Assembly: GCA_947475765.1 (NCBI GenBank)
Contig: CANJMM010000009.1
Span: 1 to 54,612, forward strand
Length of the DNA: 54,612 nt
Direction: 5' to 3'
Origin: Legionellales bacterium
GTDB taxonomy: Bacteria > Pseudomonadota > Gammaproteobacteria > Berkiellales > Berkiellaceae
The notes under the pieces were generated by a model. The model saw only the letters and a program-made list of their open reading frames with translations, was not told the origin of the DNA and did no database searches. Of the stretch, positions 15,514 through 24,353 are shown in pieces (positions within the stretch are counted from its first letter, which is position 1; every line of letters begins with the position of its first letter). The position numbers and the translations under genes are program-made.

Positions 15514-17348
15514 ATAATATAATGTAATAAAAGCAAGGTGACGGTAATATACAATACCGTCATTCCTATACCTGCCCTCATAAAATCACGCACGCGGTAC
15601 ATCCCTGGCCCTAAAATTAAGGCGTTAGCCTGATGGGTGGGAAATAAAAAAGCATTAGACGTCGAAATGGCCACCAATAAAGCAAAAGCCCTAGGATCCG
15701 CCCCTACCTCTATGGCCAAGCGAACCACCAGTGGCACTAAAATAATGGTTGCGCCTACATTAGACACCACTAAACTTAACAGGGCGGCAATCACTGCCAC
15801 CCCTATTTCAAGGCACCATACCGGCACATTGATAAAATCATAAAGCGCCTCTTGAATTAACCATAAATCGGCCCCTGTGGTGTTCATGGCAACGCCTAAG
15901 GGAATTAAGCCTGCCAATAAAAAAACCGTACGCCAGCTCACCGATTGATACGCTTCATCAATCTCGATGGCCCCTGAAAATATCATGCCTACGGCCCCAA
16001 CTAATAATCCCACTGAAACCGGCATCTTCGCAAAAACAATTAACCCCATGCTTAATAATAAAAAAGCCAAAGCCAAAGGGGCTTTTTCTGTTCTTTTTTC
16101 TTCTCGTGGAAAATCCGTTGTCACGACCAAATAATCTGAGTTTTTCTCAAATTCTGCCAAAGCCTCCCAGCTGGTATAAATGCCGAGCAAATCTCCTGGT
16201 CTTAATACCACTTCTTTTAATTGTGGGCCTAATAATACTTTATTGCCTCGTAATAAAGCCAACACTTGTAATCCAAAGTTTTTCCTCAAATGTAACTTGG
16301 CCAAATCCTGACCTACTAATTGTGAGCTAGGCGGAATGACCACCTCGCCTAAACCAGATTGAGCAGGACTTAATATTTCACTGAATATTTTCAAATGATG
16401 TGTGGGTTTAATATGATAGGTATTTGAAAAATCTTCTAATGCTTGCTTTTGAGACAAAATAGCCAAAGTTGAGCCTACTTTAATGGCTTGATTCCGCATA
16501 GGCGGAAAAGCAAGGGCGCTGCCAAAATTGACCCCAATAATCACAATTTGATGGCCTAGTATTTGCTCCCACTCTGTAATGGTTTTATCTTTTAATCGTT
16601 CATCTTTTGGAATGGTGAATTCAAAAATCCCGCCCCCTACGCCATAGGTTTTTTGAAAATAATCTAAACTGGGGCCAATCACCACTGAACTTCTTGGCCC
16701 TTTAGGTAAAATATATTTACCTAAAAATAAAATATACAAAATCCCTACTGTGAGCAAACTTAGGCCTATAGGCAAAACTGAGAAGAAACTAAATGGCGCA
16801 AAACGCGCACTCTGAGAGGGCATTAAGGCCGCCATACTGCTTAATTGTGAATTTAATAAAATTAAGGGGCCAGTGCCCACAATCGTGAGGGTTGATCCTA
16901 AAATGGCGCAAAATCCAATAGGCAATAATAGCTGCGATTTAACAATGCCGGTTCTTCTTCGAATGCGACTAACCACGGGCAAAAATAAAGCCACCGCCCC
17001 AACCGAACGTAAAAAACCGGCTAAAACCCCGGTCGATATCATTAATAAAAAGCTAATTCGCTGCTCATTTTGCCCCCCTAACTTTAAAATCCAGTGGGTG
17101 ACACGGTGCATAATCCCGCTTTTTTCTAAGCCTGACCCCATTATCATAATACTAATTAAAGAAATAACGGCTTCGCTAGAAAAACCTGAAAATAAATCCT
17201 GAGTGGGAACCAACTGCGTTAAACCCAGTAAAACCAATACCAAAAACGCAACCAAATCCACCCTGACCATTTCAGAAATAAATAAAATAATCGTAAAAGA
17301 AATAATGGCGAAAACCAATAAAATATCAGGGGTCAAGGTTGAAGTCAT
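15510..17348 (-). CDS. SLC13-family anion permease with central RCK/TrkA-C domains
   Basis: 612 aa. The N-terminal membrane half has about five spans, including the family-like stretch SVGAVALFLPVV. Two TrkA-C-like regulatory blocks follow at about residues 210-410 (FEFTIPKDERLKDKTITE...; VVIPPSSQLVGQDLAKLHLRKNFGLQVLALLRG...LRPGDLLGIY). A second membrane half has VVSNVGATIILVPLVV and a final span. This layout is that of bacterial SLC13/ArsB-like transporters that move dicarboxylates or sulfate, and the TrkA-C domains may sense a ligand. The substrate cannot be read from the sequence. It is a single-gene unit, convergent with the yggS-hemW operon, with 4-base overlapping stops and no terminator. 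Confidence 0.85.
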   Translation of the reverse strand: MTSTLTPDILLVFAIISFTIILFISEMVRVDLVAFLVLVLLGLTQLVPTQDLFSGFSSEAVISLISIMIMGSGLEKSGIMHRVTHWILKLGGQNEQRISFLLMISTGVLAGFLRSVGAVALFLPVVSRIRRRTGIVKSQLLLPIGFCAILGSTLTIVGTGPLILLNSQLSSMAALMPSQSARFAPFSFFSVLPIGLSLLTVGILYILFLGKYILPKGPRSSVVIGPSLDYFQKTYGVGGGIFEFTIPKDERLKDKTITEWEQILGHQIVIIGVNFGSALAFPPMRNQAIKVGSTLAILSQKQALEDFSNTYHIKPTHHLKIFSEILSPAQSGLGEVVIPPSSQLVGQDLAKLHLRKNFGLQVLALLRGNKVLLGPQLKEVVLRPGDLLGIYTSWEALAEFEKNSDYLVVTTDFPREEKRTEKAPLALAFLLLSMGLIVFAKMPVSVGLLVGAVGMIFSGAIEIDEAYQSVSWRTVFLLAGLIPLGVAMNTTGADLWLIQEALYDFINVPVWCLEIGVAVIAALLSLVVSNVGATIILVPLVVRLAIEVGADPRAFALLVAISTSNAFLFPTHQANALILGPGMYRVRDFMRAGIGMTVLYITVTLLLLHYII

Positions 17349-17490
17349 AGTAAACTACTTTATCTTTTATATTTTCTATCTGTTTTATGCTTTTTTTTAA
17401 TCACCTAATTTAATCATAGATGAGAAACAGCCCCTTTGTTAGCAAAATTTTGCCTCAAAAATAAGCGTAATTGCACTTAACTCCCCTTTT

Positions 17491-17530
17491 TTATGCCTTT
17501 CTTATGCCTTTCTTATGTCTTTCTTATAGA
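17491..17530 (+). promoter_or_regulatory. three-and-a-half 11-bp phased direct repeats upstream of the first ankyrin gene
   Basis: TTATGCCTTTC occurs at 17491-17501 and 17502-17512, then TTATGTCTTTC at 17513-17523 and a partial TTATAGA at 17524-17530. The period is one helical turn and the block abuts the predicted -35 box. This is the placement expected of tandem activator half-sites, such as those of OmpR-family regulators. Confidence 0.6.
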
Positions 17531-17554
17531 CAAGCCATTCATTTTTGTTAGAAT
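17527..17554 (+). promoter_or_regulatory. candidate sigma-70 promoter of the ankyrin gene pair
   Basis: TAGACA (17527-17532), 16-base spacer, TAGAAT (17549-17554); each hexamer matches consensus at five of six positions. The predicted start is near 17561, giving a leader of about 46 bases. Confidence 0.5.
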
Positions 17555-17567
17555 GACAACTGTCATT
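17552..17567. promoter_or_regulatory. 16-bp dyad overlapping -10 and transcription start
   Basis: AATGACA-AC-TGTCATT has perfect 7-bp arms at 17552-17558 and 17561-17567. It straddles the end of the -10 box and the predicted start site, the classic position of a repressor operator. Confidence 0.5.
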
Positions 17568-17606
17568 TTTTTTAAGCAATAATCAGAAAGTTAAGAGAAT
17601 TCATTC

Positions 17607-19595
17607 ATGCCCGCTCAACAAGATTTTTTACAAGCCTGCCAACAAGGTAATTTAGAAAGGGTAAATGCACTGATTGCCCAATATGATATTTCTGGATCTA
17701 GCTGGTTAGCCAGAATGGGGCTTGTTGCTTTGGGTCAAGATTATCTTGATGTTGCACATAATCACAACGAGGCGCTTCAACAGGCTGCCCTAAATGACCA
17801 CCTTGATATAGTAAACCGCTTACTAGACATACCGACTGTGCGGGATAATGCTGCGGCTGATAACAACATGGCGCTTCGATGGGCTGCCCGATATCACACT
17901 GAGATCGTTAGCCGCTTATTAGACATACCGGCTGTGCGGGATAATGCCGCTGCTAATAATAACGAGACGCTTAGATGGGCTGCCCAAAATGGCCACCTTG
18001 CCATCGTGAACCGCTTACTAGAGATACCGGCTGTGCGGGATAATGCTGCTGCTAATAATAACCATGCGCTTCGATACGCTGCCGCAAATGGCCACCTTGC
18101 TATCGTTAATCGTTTGCTAGAAATACCGGCTGTGCTGAATAATGCTGCCGCTGATAATAATAAGGCACTTAGATGGGCTGCCCAATATGGCCACCTTGCT
18201 ATCGTAAACTGCTTACTAGACATGCCGGCTGTGCGAGATAATGCTGCTGCTGATAATAATAACCTTGCGCTTTTATGGGCTGCCCGAGGAGACCACCTTG
18301 CCATGATGAATCGTTTATTAGACATACCGGCTGTGTGGGATAATGCTGCCGCTGATGATAACAATGCGCTTTTACTTGCTTCCCGAAATGGCCACCTTGC
18401 TATCGTTAACCGTTTATTACAAATACCCGCTGTAGTGCAGGCTATTAACACAAGGGCGGGTTTATACGGTAATTATACAGTGATTGTTGAGGCCTTCGAA
18501 AATGGTCATCATGATGTCGTCGCGGCATTACAAGCGCGCGGCGCAACTTTACCTGAACACTTAAGAGAACGTGCCGCTGCTCGACCAGGTAGGGCAGCAG
18601 CTGTCATCAATGGCAAACAAAGTGTGCATGTTGTTTCTGTTCACGTCTCTGTTTCAGGCTCGGCAACAAATTTAGTGCGTTTTTACCCAGATATTGAAAA
18701 CCCAGAAACACTTCAAGAACAAATTGCAGGCCTTCAAGCTTGGTTAAACACAGAGCAAGCTAAAGCAAGGTTGCCACATGATCCAATTTCTAAACAAATA
18801 AATCCGGCAATTACTTGTGTTGAAAGATTAAGCAAGTTAGATTTTACAGATCAACGCTCTAAAGTAAGCATGCAACAAGCACTGGCTTTAGTCTGGGTGG
18901 GGATAAATAATCTAAAGGCCAATGGCGCACAAGCAGCGCCGCTCACTGAATCAGAAATGAAAAACCGACGCGAGAGTTTTATAAGCTGTTTATACGAAAT
19001 TCAACGTGGGTATAATTTTGCAGACAATGATAGCGCCGCCCCGGTAGATTTAGGCGGAGCAGACAGACCCATTTGTATTCCAGGCGCTTTTAATAAGCTT
19101 ATCGCTCTGCTGGCGCAAGTAGGCCATGAAGGGGTAAATCTTAGCTTTGTCACCGCTGAAACCTTATTACTTAAAGCACAGTCCTTGCCAAAGCAAATCT
19201 TTCTTGGGCTATCTCTAGCAAAACAAGCATATTATGCTAAAAATTGGGAAGCAGCGCCTGCTCTATCTGCTGCAGAAGAATCCCCTTCAGATAAAATACA
19301 AACGGAATTTTTTGAAGCATGCAAACCCCTAATGCGCAATTTATTGAAAGCAGAATTTGATGCATTTTCAGCCTCTATTCAAAATTATGACCAAGTTATT
19401 CAAGATGCGATGAATAACCTTGAGTATGTAGATATGACTGAAGTCATGACTGAAGAACGGGATCGTATTGCTGCTGCGGCTGTTGCCGCTGAACCAGTGG
19501 CTGTTACTTTTTCTTCTGGTGCGCCTACAGGGGCAAAACGAAAACCAGCAGATAAAAGCGGCGATGAGCCTGACGCTAAAAAAACAAAACCATAA
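17607..19595 (+). CDS. ankyrin-repeat protein with conserved C-terminal region and bipartite NLS-like tail (candidate effector), copy 1
   Basis: 662 aa. An N-terminal cap (QQDFLQACQQGNLERVNALIA) is followed from about residue 54 by seven ankyrin-type repeats of exactly 32 residues, consensus NNxALRWAAxxGHLAIVNRLL-x-IPAVxxNAAAD, and a degenerate last one (FENGHHDVVAALQARG). The 32-residue period is one shorter than the usual 33. A non-ankyrin region at about 330-640 has VHVVSVHVSVSGS, RRESFISCLYEIQRGYNFADND and PICIPGAFNKLIALL and is shared with the next gene; I do not know its function. The end, KRK-11 residues-KKTK (644-661), has the form of a bipartite nuclear localisation signal. There is no signal peptide, consistent with type IV secretion, but no secretion genes lie in this window. 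The promoter appears specially regulated. Confidence 0.85.
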   Translation: MPAQQDFLQACQQGNLERVNALIAQYDISGSSWLARMGLVALGQDYLDVAHNHNEALQQAALNDHLDIVNRLLDIPTVRDNAAADNNMALRWAARYHTEIVSRLLDIPAVRDNAAANNNETLRWAAQNGHLAIVNRLLEIPAVRDNAAANNNHALRYAAANGHLAIVNRLLEIPAVLNNAAADNNKALRWAAQYGHLAIVNCLLDMPAVRDNAAADNNNLALLWAARGDHLAMMNRLLDIPAVWDNAAADDNNALLLASRNGHLAIVNRLLQIPAVVQAINTRAGLYGNYTVIVEAFENGHHDVVAALQARGATLPEHLRERAAARPGRAAAVINGKQSVHVVSVHVSVSGSATNLVRFYPDIENPETLQEQIAGLQAWLNTEQAKARLPHDPISKQINPAITCVERLSKLDFTDQRSKVSMQQALALVWVGINNLKANGAQAAPLTESEMKNRRESFISCLYEIQRGYNFADNDSAAPVDLGGADRPICIPGAFNKLIALLAQVGHEGVNLSFVTAETLLLKAQSLPKQIFLGLSLAKQAYYAKNWEAAPALSAAEESPSDKIQTEFFEACKPLMRNLLKAEFDAFSASIQNYDQVIQDAMNNLEYVDMTEVMTEERDRIAAAAVAAEPVAVTFSSGAPTGAKRKPADKSGDEPDAKKTKP

Positions 19596-19607
19596 ATTAA
19601 CAATCAA

Positions 19608-19635
19608 CTATTAACTATTAACTATTAACTATTAA
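19608..19635. repeat. 7-bp direct repeat x4 upstream of the second ankyrin gene
   Basis: CTATTAA is repeated four times without interruption in the 52-base gap between the ankyrin genes, ending 12 bases before the ATG at 19648. It immediately precedes the ribosome-site leader (GAGAATACATTC) that is shared with copy 1. Confidence 0.85.
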
Positions 19636-19647
19636 GAGAATACATTC

Positions 19648-21462
19648 ATGCCCGCTCAACAAGATTTTTTAGAAGCCTGCACCAATGGTAATTTAGACAG
19701 GGTAAATGCACTGATTGCCCGGTATGATATTTCTGGCACTCGCTTTCCCCAATTTTTCAGAATGGGGTATGCTGCATTGGGGCAAGATTATTTTGATGTT
19801 GCACATGATAACAACATGGCGCTTCGATACGCTGCCATAAATGACCACCTTCCCGTCGTGAACCGCTTACTAGACATACCTGCTGTGCTGAATAATGCTG
19901 CTGCTGCTAACAACATGGTGCTTCGATTTGCAGCCGCAAGGGGCCACCTTGATATCGTGAACCGTTTACTAGACATACCTGCTGTGCTGAATAATGCTGC
20001 CGCTGATAATAATGAGGCGCTTCGATCCGCTGCTGCACATGGCCACTTTGCTATAGTGAATCGTTTACTAGCAATACCGACTGTGTTGAATAATGCTGCC
20101 GCTGATAATAATGAGGTGCTTCGATCCGCTGCTGGACAGGGCCACCTTGATATCGTGGACTGTTTACTAGGCATAGCGGCTGTGCTGAATAATGCTGCCG
20201 CTGATAATAATCGAGCACTTCAATACGCTGCCCACAATGGCTACCTTGCTATAGTGAATCGTTTACTAGCAATACCAGCTGTAGTGGAGGCGATTCATCG
20301 AAGGGGGGAAGGTTTTTTGAGGCATACCACAGCGATTATTATGGCCTTCGAAAATGGCCATCATGATGTCGTCGCGGCATTACAAGCCCATGGCGCAATT
20401 TTACCTGAACGCTTAAGAGAACATGCAGCTGCTCGACCAGAAAGGCCAGCCGTTTTCATCAATGGCCAACAAAGTGTGCATGTTGTTTCTGTTCACGTCT
20501 CTGTCTCAGGCTCGGCAAAAAATTTAGTGGATTTTTACCCAGATATGAACAATCCAAAAACCGTTCAAGAACAAATTGCAGGCCTTCAAGCTTGGTTAAA
20601 TGCAGAGCAAACTCAAGCAAGACTGCAAGATGATCCAATTTCTAAGCAAATAAACCCGGCAATTGCTTGCATTGAAAGAGTAAGTAGATTAGACGATTTT
20701 AGAGATGGACGCTCTTTAGTAAGCATGCGACAGGCGCTGGCTTTAGTCTGGGTGGGAACAAATAATCTAAAGGCCAATGGCGCAGAAGCAGCGCTGCTCA
20801 CTGAAGCAGAAATTAAAAACCGACGCGAGAGTTTTATAACCTGTTTATACGAAATTCAACGTGGGTATAATTTTGCAGACAATGATAGCGCCGCCCCGGT
20901 AGATTTAGGCGGAGCAGACAGACCCATTTGTATTCCAGGCGCTTTTAATAAGCTTATCGCTCTGCTGGCGCAAGTAGGCCATAAAGGGGTAAATCTTAGC
21001 TTTGTCACCGCTAAAACTTTATTACTTAAAGCACAGTCGTTACCAAAACAAATTTTTCTTGGGCTATCTCTAGAAAAACGAGCATATTATGCTAAAAATT
21101 GGGAAGCAGCGCCTGCTCTATCTGCTGCAGCAGAATCCCCTTCAGATAAAATACAAACGGAATTTTTTGAAGCATGCAAGCCCCTAATGCGCAATTTATT
21201 GAAAGCAGAATTTGATGCATTTTCAGAATCCATCAAAAATTATGAGCAAGTTATTCAGGGGGCACTAGATAACATTCAGCATGTAGATATGACTGAAGTC
21301 ATGGCTGAAGAACGGGATCGTATTGCTGCTGCGGCTGTTGCCGCTGAGCCAGTGCCTGTTACTTTTTCTTCTGGTGCGCCTAGAGGCGAAAAACCGAAGA
21401 AATCAGAACAATCAGAACAAAAGGATGAAGCTGAGAGTGCGAACAAAAAACCAAAACTGTAA
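19648..21462 (+). CDS. ankyrin-repeat protein with conserved C-terminal region and NLS-like tail (candidate effector), copy 2
   Basis: 604 aa, a tandem paralogue of the preceding gene. Both begin MPAQQDFL and share the leader sequence before the ATG. It has five core 32-residue repeats (consensus NNxALRxAAxxGHLDIVNRLLxIPAVLNNAAAD) against seven in copy 1, then the same non-ankyrin region with YEIQRGYNFADND and PICIPGAFNKL. A 142-base DNA stretch (20841-20982) is identical to 18986-19127 in copy 1, suggesting recent duplication or gene conversion. The tail has KPKK and ends KKPKL (600-604), NLS-like. There is no signal peptide. It is likely transcribed with copy 1 or from its own 7-bp-repeat region. 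It is followed by a GC-rich inverted repeat. Confidence 0.85.
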   Translation: MPAQQDFLEACTNGNLDRVNALIARYDISGTRFPQFFRMGYAALGQDYFDVAHDNNMALRYAAINDHLPVVNRLLDIPAVLNNAAAANNMVLRFAAARGHLDIVNRLLDIPAVLNNAAADNNEALRSAAAHGHFAIVNRLLAIPTVLNNAAADNNEVLRSAAGQGHLDIVDCLLGIAAVLNNAAADNNRALQYAAHNGYLAIVNRLLAIPAVVEAIHRRGEGFLRHTTAIIMAFENGHHDVVAALQAHGAILPERLREHAAARPERPAVFINGQQSVHVVSVHVSVSGSAKNLVDFYPDMNNPKTVQEQIAGLQAWLNAEQTQARLQDDPISKQINPAIACIERVSRLDDFRDGRSLVSMRQALALVWVGTNNLKANGAEAALLTEAEIKNRRESFITCLYEIQRGYNFADNDSAAPVDLGGADRPICIPGAFNKLIALLAQVGHKGVNLSFVTAKTLLLKAQSLPKQIFLGLSLEKRAYYAKNWEAAPALSAAAESPSDKIQTEFFEACKPLMRNLLKAEFDAFSESIKNYEQVIQGALDNIQHVDMTEVMAEERDRIAAAAVAAEPVPVTFSSGAPRGEKPKKSEQSEQKDEAESANKKPKL

Positions 21463-21487
21463 ATAAACAAAAAAATTAAATCGAATT

Positions 21488-21570
21488 GGGCCGGCACGGA
21501 GACCGGCCCCTACGGAGCGCTACATTTTGAATTTGGGCTGATACGTAGGGGCCGGTCTCCGTGCCGGCCC
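21488..21570. repeat. GC-rich perfect 27-bp inverted repeat (29-bp spacer)
   Basis: Arms 21488-21514 and 21544-21570 are exact reverse complements (left arm begins GGGCCGGCACGGAGACC). The arms are far more GC-rich than the surroundings. It lies between the stop of ankyrin copy 2 and the convergent trmB, so it could act as a bidirectional terminator, but no T-run follows. The right arm and its flank match 42331-42356 at 23 of 26 bases, so it looks like a dispersed repeat element. Confidence 0.9.
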
Positions 21571-21670
21571 AGCGATCAAAATCACCCTCTAAGCATCTCA
21601 TGAACAACAAATATAGCGATTAAAATACTAGTTACCTTTTATTTTCCGATTTAGAAGGAGATATAGGTCA

Positions 21671-22399
21671 TCATAATTTTTGATAGCATAAATCGCGTAC
21701 TTCGTGTCCTAAACGCAAGCCTCGGCGCTCAAACTTAGTGAGCAGGCGCTCACCTTTGTCTGGCAGCAACCCTTGCAACCCTGGCAAAATAGCTTGAAAA
21801 GTTTCTGCTGCCTCTTCAAAAAGTTGTTGCACTTGCTCTGCATAAGGCACCCAATCTGTGGCAATATGCACCCAACCCTTTTTCACTAATCTGCTGTTTA
21901 ATAATGTGATGAATTCTGCATTAATTAAGCGTCTTTTTTCATGTCGCTTTTTGTGCCAAGGATCTGGGAAAAAAATTTGCACCCCAAACAAACTCTGTGG
22001 CAGCACCACTTTTTGCAATAACCAAACCGCATCGACTCGAGCAATTTTAAGATTGGTTAACCCTAATTCTGCGGCTGATTTAATTATCCGCGCAATACCA
22101 GGCTCATGCACTTCCACGCCTAAATAATTCATGTCTGGATTGGCCTTGGCCATTGCCAACAAAGAATGCCCCATGCCAAAGCCAATTTCTAAAATAACGG
22201 GATTCACCTTTGCAAATAATTTGTCAAAATTAAGCACAGGGGTGTTTACATCATAGCTATCTAAGGCTAATCCATAATGCTCCCATGCGGCATTCAGTGC
22301 TTTTTGCGCCCCAGGGGGAATGCGCCCTCCCCGTTTTACAAAACTGCGAATGGTTCTTGGATGACGCGCAACCGGCGTCAGATCGGCTTGTTCAGTCAT
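21671..22399 (-). CDS. trmB: tRNA (guanine-46-N7)-methyltransferase
   Basis: 242 aa. TrmB methylates G46 in the variable loop of tRNAs using SAM. Family motifs: RTIRSFVKRGGRIPPGAQKAL at the N-terminus, SAM-binding EIGFGMGHS (71-79), NYLGVEVHEPGIARI, the diagnostic VQIFFPDPWHKKRHEKRRLI, and HIATDWVPYAEQ. All expected catalytic-loop residues (FPDPW) are present. It is convergent with the ankyrin pair and diverges from asmA. An AT-rich 133-base gap before asmA probably holds promoters for both. Confidence 0.96.
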   Translation of the reverse strand: MTEQADLTPVARHPRTIRSFVKRGGRIPPGAQKALNAAWEHYGLALDSYDVNTPVLNFDKLFAKVNPVILEIGFGMGHSLLAMAKANPDMNYLGVEVHEPGIARIIKSAAELGLTNLKIARVDAVWLLQKVVLPQSLFGVQIFFPDPWHKKRHEKRRLINAEFITLLNSRLVKKGWVHIATDWVPYAEQVQQLFEEAAETFQAILPGLQGLLPDKGERLLTKFERRGLRLGHEVRDLCYQKL

Positions 22400-22532
22400 G
22401 AGTGTCTTACTGCTTTTAAGTTAGTTTGTTGATTATTTTATCATTTTCACGGGCAAAATTAAATGCATTTATGCTACTATGCTTTAATTACTGTGTTTCA
22501 TAGCCTAATTTATAGCCTAAATAGAGTAAATC

Positions 22533-24353
22533 ATGCCTTACCTAAAAAAAATAGTAAAACTATGCTTCATTTTAGTCGCCATTCTGATTCCAGGAATATT
22601 GATTGCGGGCATTGCTGCCTTTTTTTTAGTGGACAGCCATGATTTTAAACCCCAGTTAATTCAACTAACCGAGGAAAAATTAGGCCGAAAATTAGAGGTA
22701 CAGGGAGAATTTTCACTGCAATTTTATCCTGAGATTGCCCTTAAACTCACTCAAGCCCATTTAAAAAATCCAGATACTTTTGGGGCATTAAAAAATAATG
22801 ATTTTGCTTATGTAGACACCGTCAAATTAAAAATGGCTTTTCTGCCTTTATTAAAAGGCCAAATGAACATCAAACAGCTTAGCCTAGAGGGCCTCAAACT
22901 CCATTTAACGCGCCTTGCGCCCAATCAAGATAATTGGTCTGATTTGGTGACACAGATAAAAGAGACGACTAAAAATAAAGAGACCCCTGAAAACGGCGAA
23001 GTTGAAGAACTAAAAAAAGGGAAATTCACGCTTAAACTCGACGAAACACAGCTTTATGACGCCGAACTGCTGTATCAAGATAAAGCCGCGAACAAAACAT
23101 ACCAATTAAAAAATTTAAATTTCTCTGCTCAAAAAATAAGCCCCGAGCATGCAACTGAAATAAAAGGCGATTTTATTTTTATTGCCGATATGCTTAAAAC
23201 AAACATGGCTTATCAAGCCCAAATGCAATTTAACCCTAAACAAAGTAAATTAACCCTCAATGCCTTAACACTCAAAAGTACGCTGATCAGCAACAAACTC
23301 CCAGGAGGAAAACTGGAAAGTAATTTGTCTGGCTCGCTCAAGGCCGATTGGAAAAACCAACAATTTACCTTAGAAAACCTCATCTTAAAATTTAATGACA
23401 CGGTTGCCAAAGGCTTGGCCACCATCGACTTTTCGGCTGGGTTATCTGCCCAATTTAAATTGGGGCTTAATCACTTCAAGCTAGATAATTATTTACCAGA
23501 CACACATTTGACGCTGACAGAAATTCAAACCCAAGGAAAATTTAACAACCAAGTGTTAACTTTATTAAAGCTTAAGGCTAATTTATATAGCGGCCGTTTT
23601 CAAGGCAGCAGCCAAATTAAATTTGCGCCACAAAATCAATACCAAATAAAAGGCCAATTGGATCAGGTTAATATTCAAGCCTTATTATCTGATCTTAAAA
23701 ATATCCAGAAAATTTCGGGCTCTGCCCATGCAACGCTTAATTTATCTACGGTAGGCAACAACGCCTCTATGCTTAAACAAAACTTAAATGGCACCATTAA
23801 TATTGATCTTCAAAAAGGGGCTTTACACGGCGTAGATGTTGAATATTATTTAAACAAAGCACAAGTATTAGCCAAAAAGCTGCCTGCAGATACGGCTATG
23901 ATTGATCATAAAAAAACGCCTTTTGATAAATTAACCGGAAATTTTACTTTTCAAAATGGCCTTATCTCTAATCAAGACTTACAGGGTTTTTCCAGTTTTT
24001 ATGATTTAAGCGGCGCTGGCACCATTGATTTAAAACAAGAACAAATTCAATATAAACTCAAAGCCATTAGCCTAAAATCAGATGGTTCTCAACGCAAGTT
24101 ACCGCTTGCTGTGATAATATCGGGGCCATTATCTCACCCCAATATCATGCCTGACATGCAAACTTATCTTCAAGGCTTTATCCAAGATAAAATTCAAGAT
24201 AAAATTCAAAAGCAACTTCAAAAAAAACTAGGTATCTCCAGTATTCCCCATGAAAACAACCATGACAACCATAATAATACCGAGGCAATTGACAAAAAAG
24301 CCCTCCAAAAAGAATTGCTTAATAAAGGCCTGCAAAAGCTCTTTGGAAAATAA
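22533..24353 (+). CDS. asmA: AsmA-family protein
   Basis: 606 aa. There is one N-terminal membrane span (about residues 7-32, LCFILVAILIPGILIAGIAAFFLV). The AsmA N-terminal domain follows: HDFKPQLIQLTEEKLGRKLEVQGEFSL in its usual place, then a long periplasmic stretch of beta strands typical of AsmA/TamB-like repeating beta-groove proteins. The C-terminal AsmA_2 part includes GTIDLKQEQIQYKLKA and a Gln/Lys-rich helical tail. Family members are thought to help move phospholipids to the outer membrane. The order asmA-mutY-yggX is conserved in Pseudomonas. The end overlaps mutY by 11 bases if the TTG start there is right. Confidence 0.88.
   Translation: MPYLKKIVKLCFILVAILIPGILIAGIAAFFLVDSHDFKPQLIQLTEEKLGRKLEVQGEFSLQFYPEIALKLTQAHLKNPDTFGALKNNDFAYVDTVKLKMAFLPLLKGQMNIKQLSLEGLKLHLTRLAPNQDNWSDLVTQIKETTKNKETPENGEVEELKKGKFTLKLDETQLYDAELLYQDKAANKTYQLKNLNFSAQKISPEHATEIKGDFIFIADMLKTNMAYQAQMQFNPKQSKLTLNALTLKSTLISNKLPGGKLESNLSGSLKADWKNQQFTLENLILKFNDTVAKGLATIDFSAGLSAQFKLGLNHFKLDNYLPDTHLTLTEIQTQGKFNNQVLTLLKLKANLYSGRFQGSSQIKFAPQNQYQIKGQLDQVNIQALLSDLKNIQKISGSAHATLNLSTVGNNASMLKQNLNGTINIDLQKGALHGVDVEYYLNKAQVLAKKLPADTAMIDHKKTPFDKLTGNFTFQNGLISNQDLQGFSSFYDLSGAGTIDLKQEQIQYKLKAISLKSDGSQRKLPLAVIISGPLSHPNIMPDMQTYLQGFIQDKIQDKIQKQLQKKLGISSIPHENNHDNHNNTEAIDKKALQKELLNKGLQKLFGK

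Noticed and set aside
16873-17400. Plus-strand frames of 109 and 65 aa over the SLC13 gene
   Set aside because: They are Lys/Thr/Asn-rich shadows of a clear membrane transporter on the other strand.
17750-18430. Regularly spaced repeats resembling a CRISPR array
   Set aside because: The 96-bp units are coding, in frame and continuous, with no unique spacers. No cas genes are present.
17894-18451. 185-aa open frame antisense to the ankyrin repeats
   Set aside because: It mirrors the 96-bp ankyrin unit in reverse (repeated Ala/Ser/Arg blocks) with no ribosome site. The sense frame has clear ankyrin residues, so this is a shadow of a repetitive gene. The same applies to 19788-20174.
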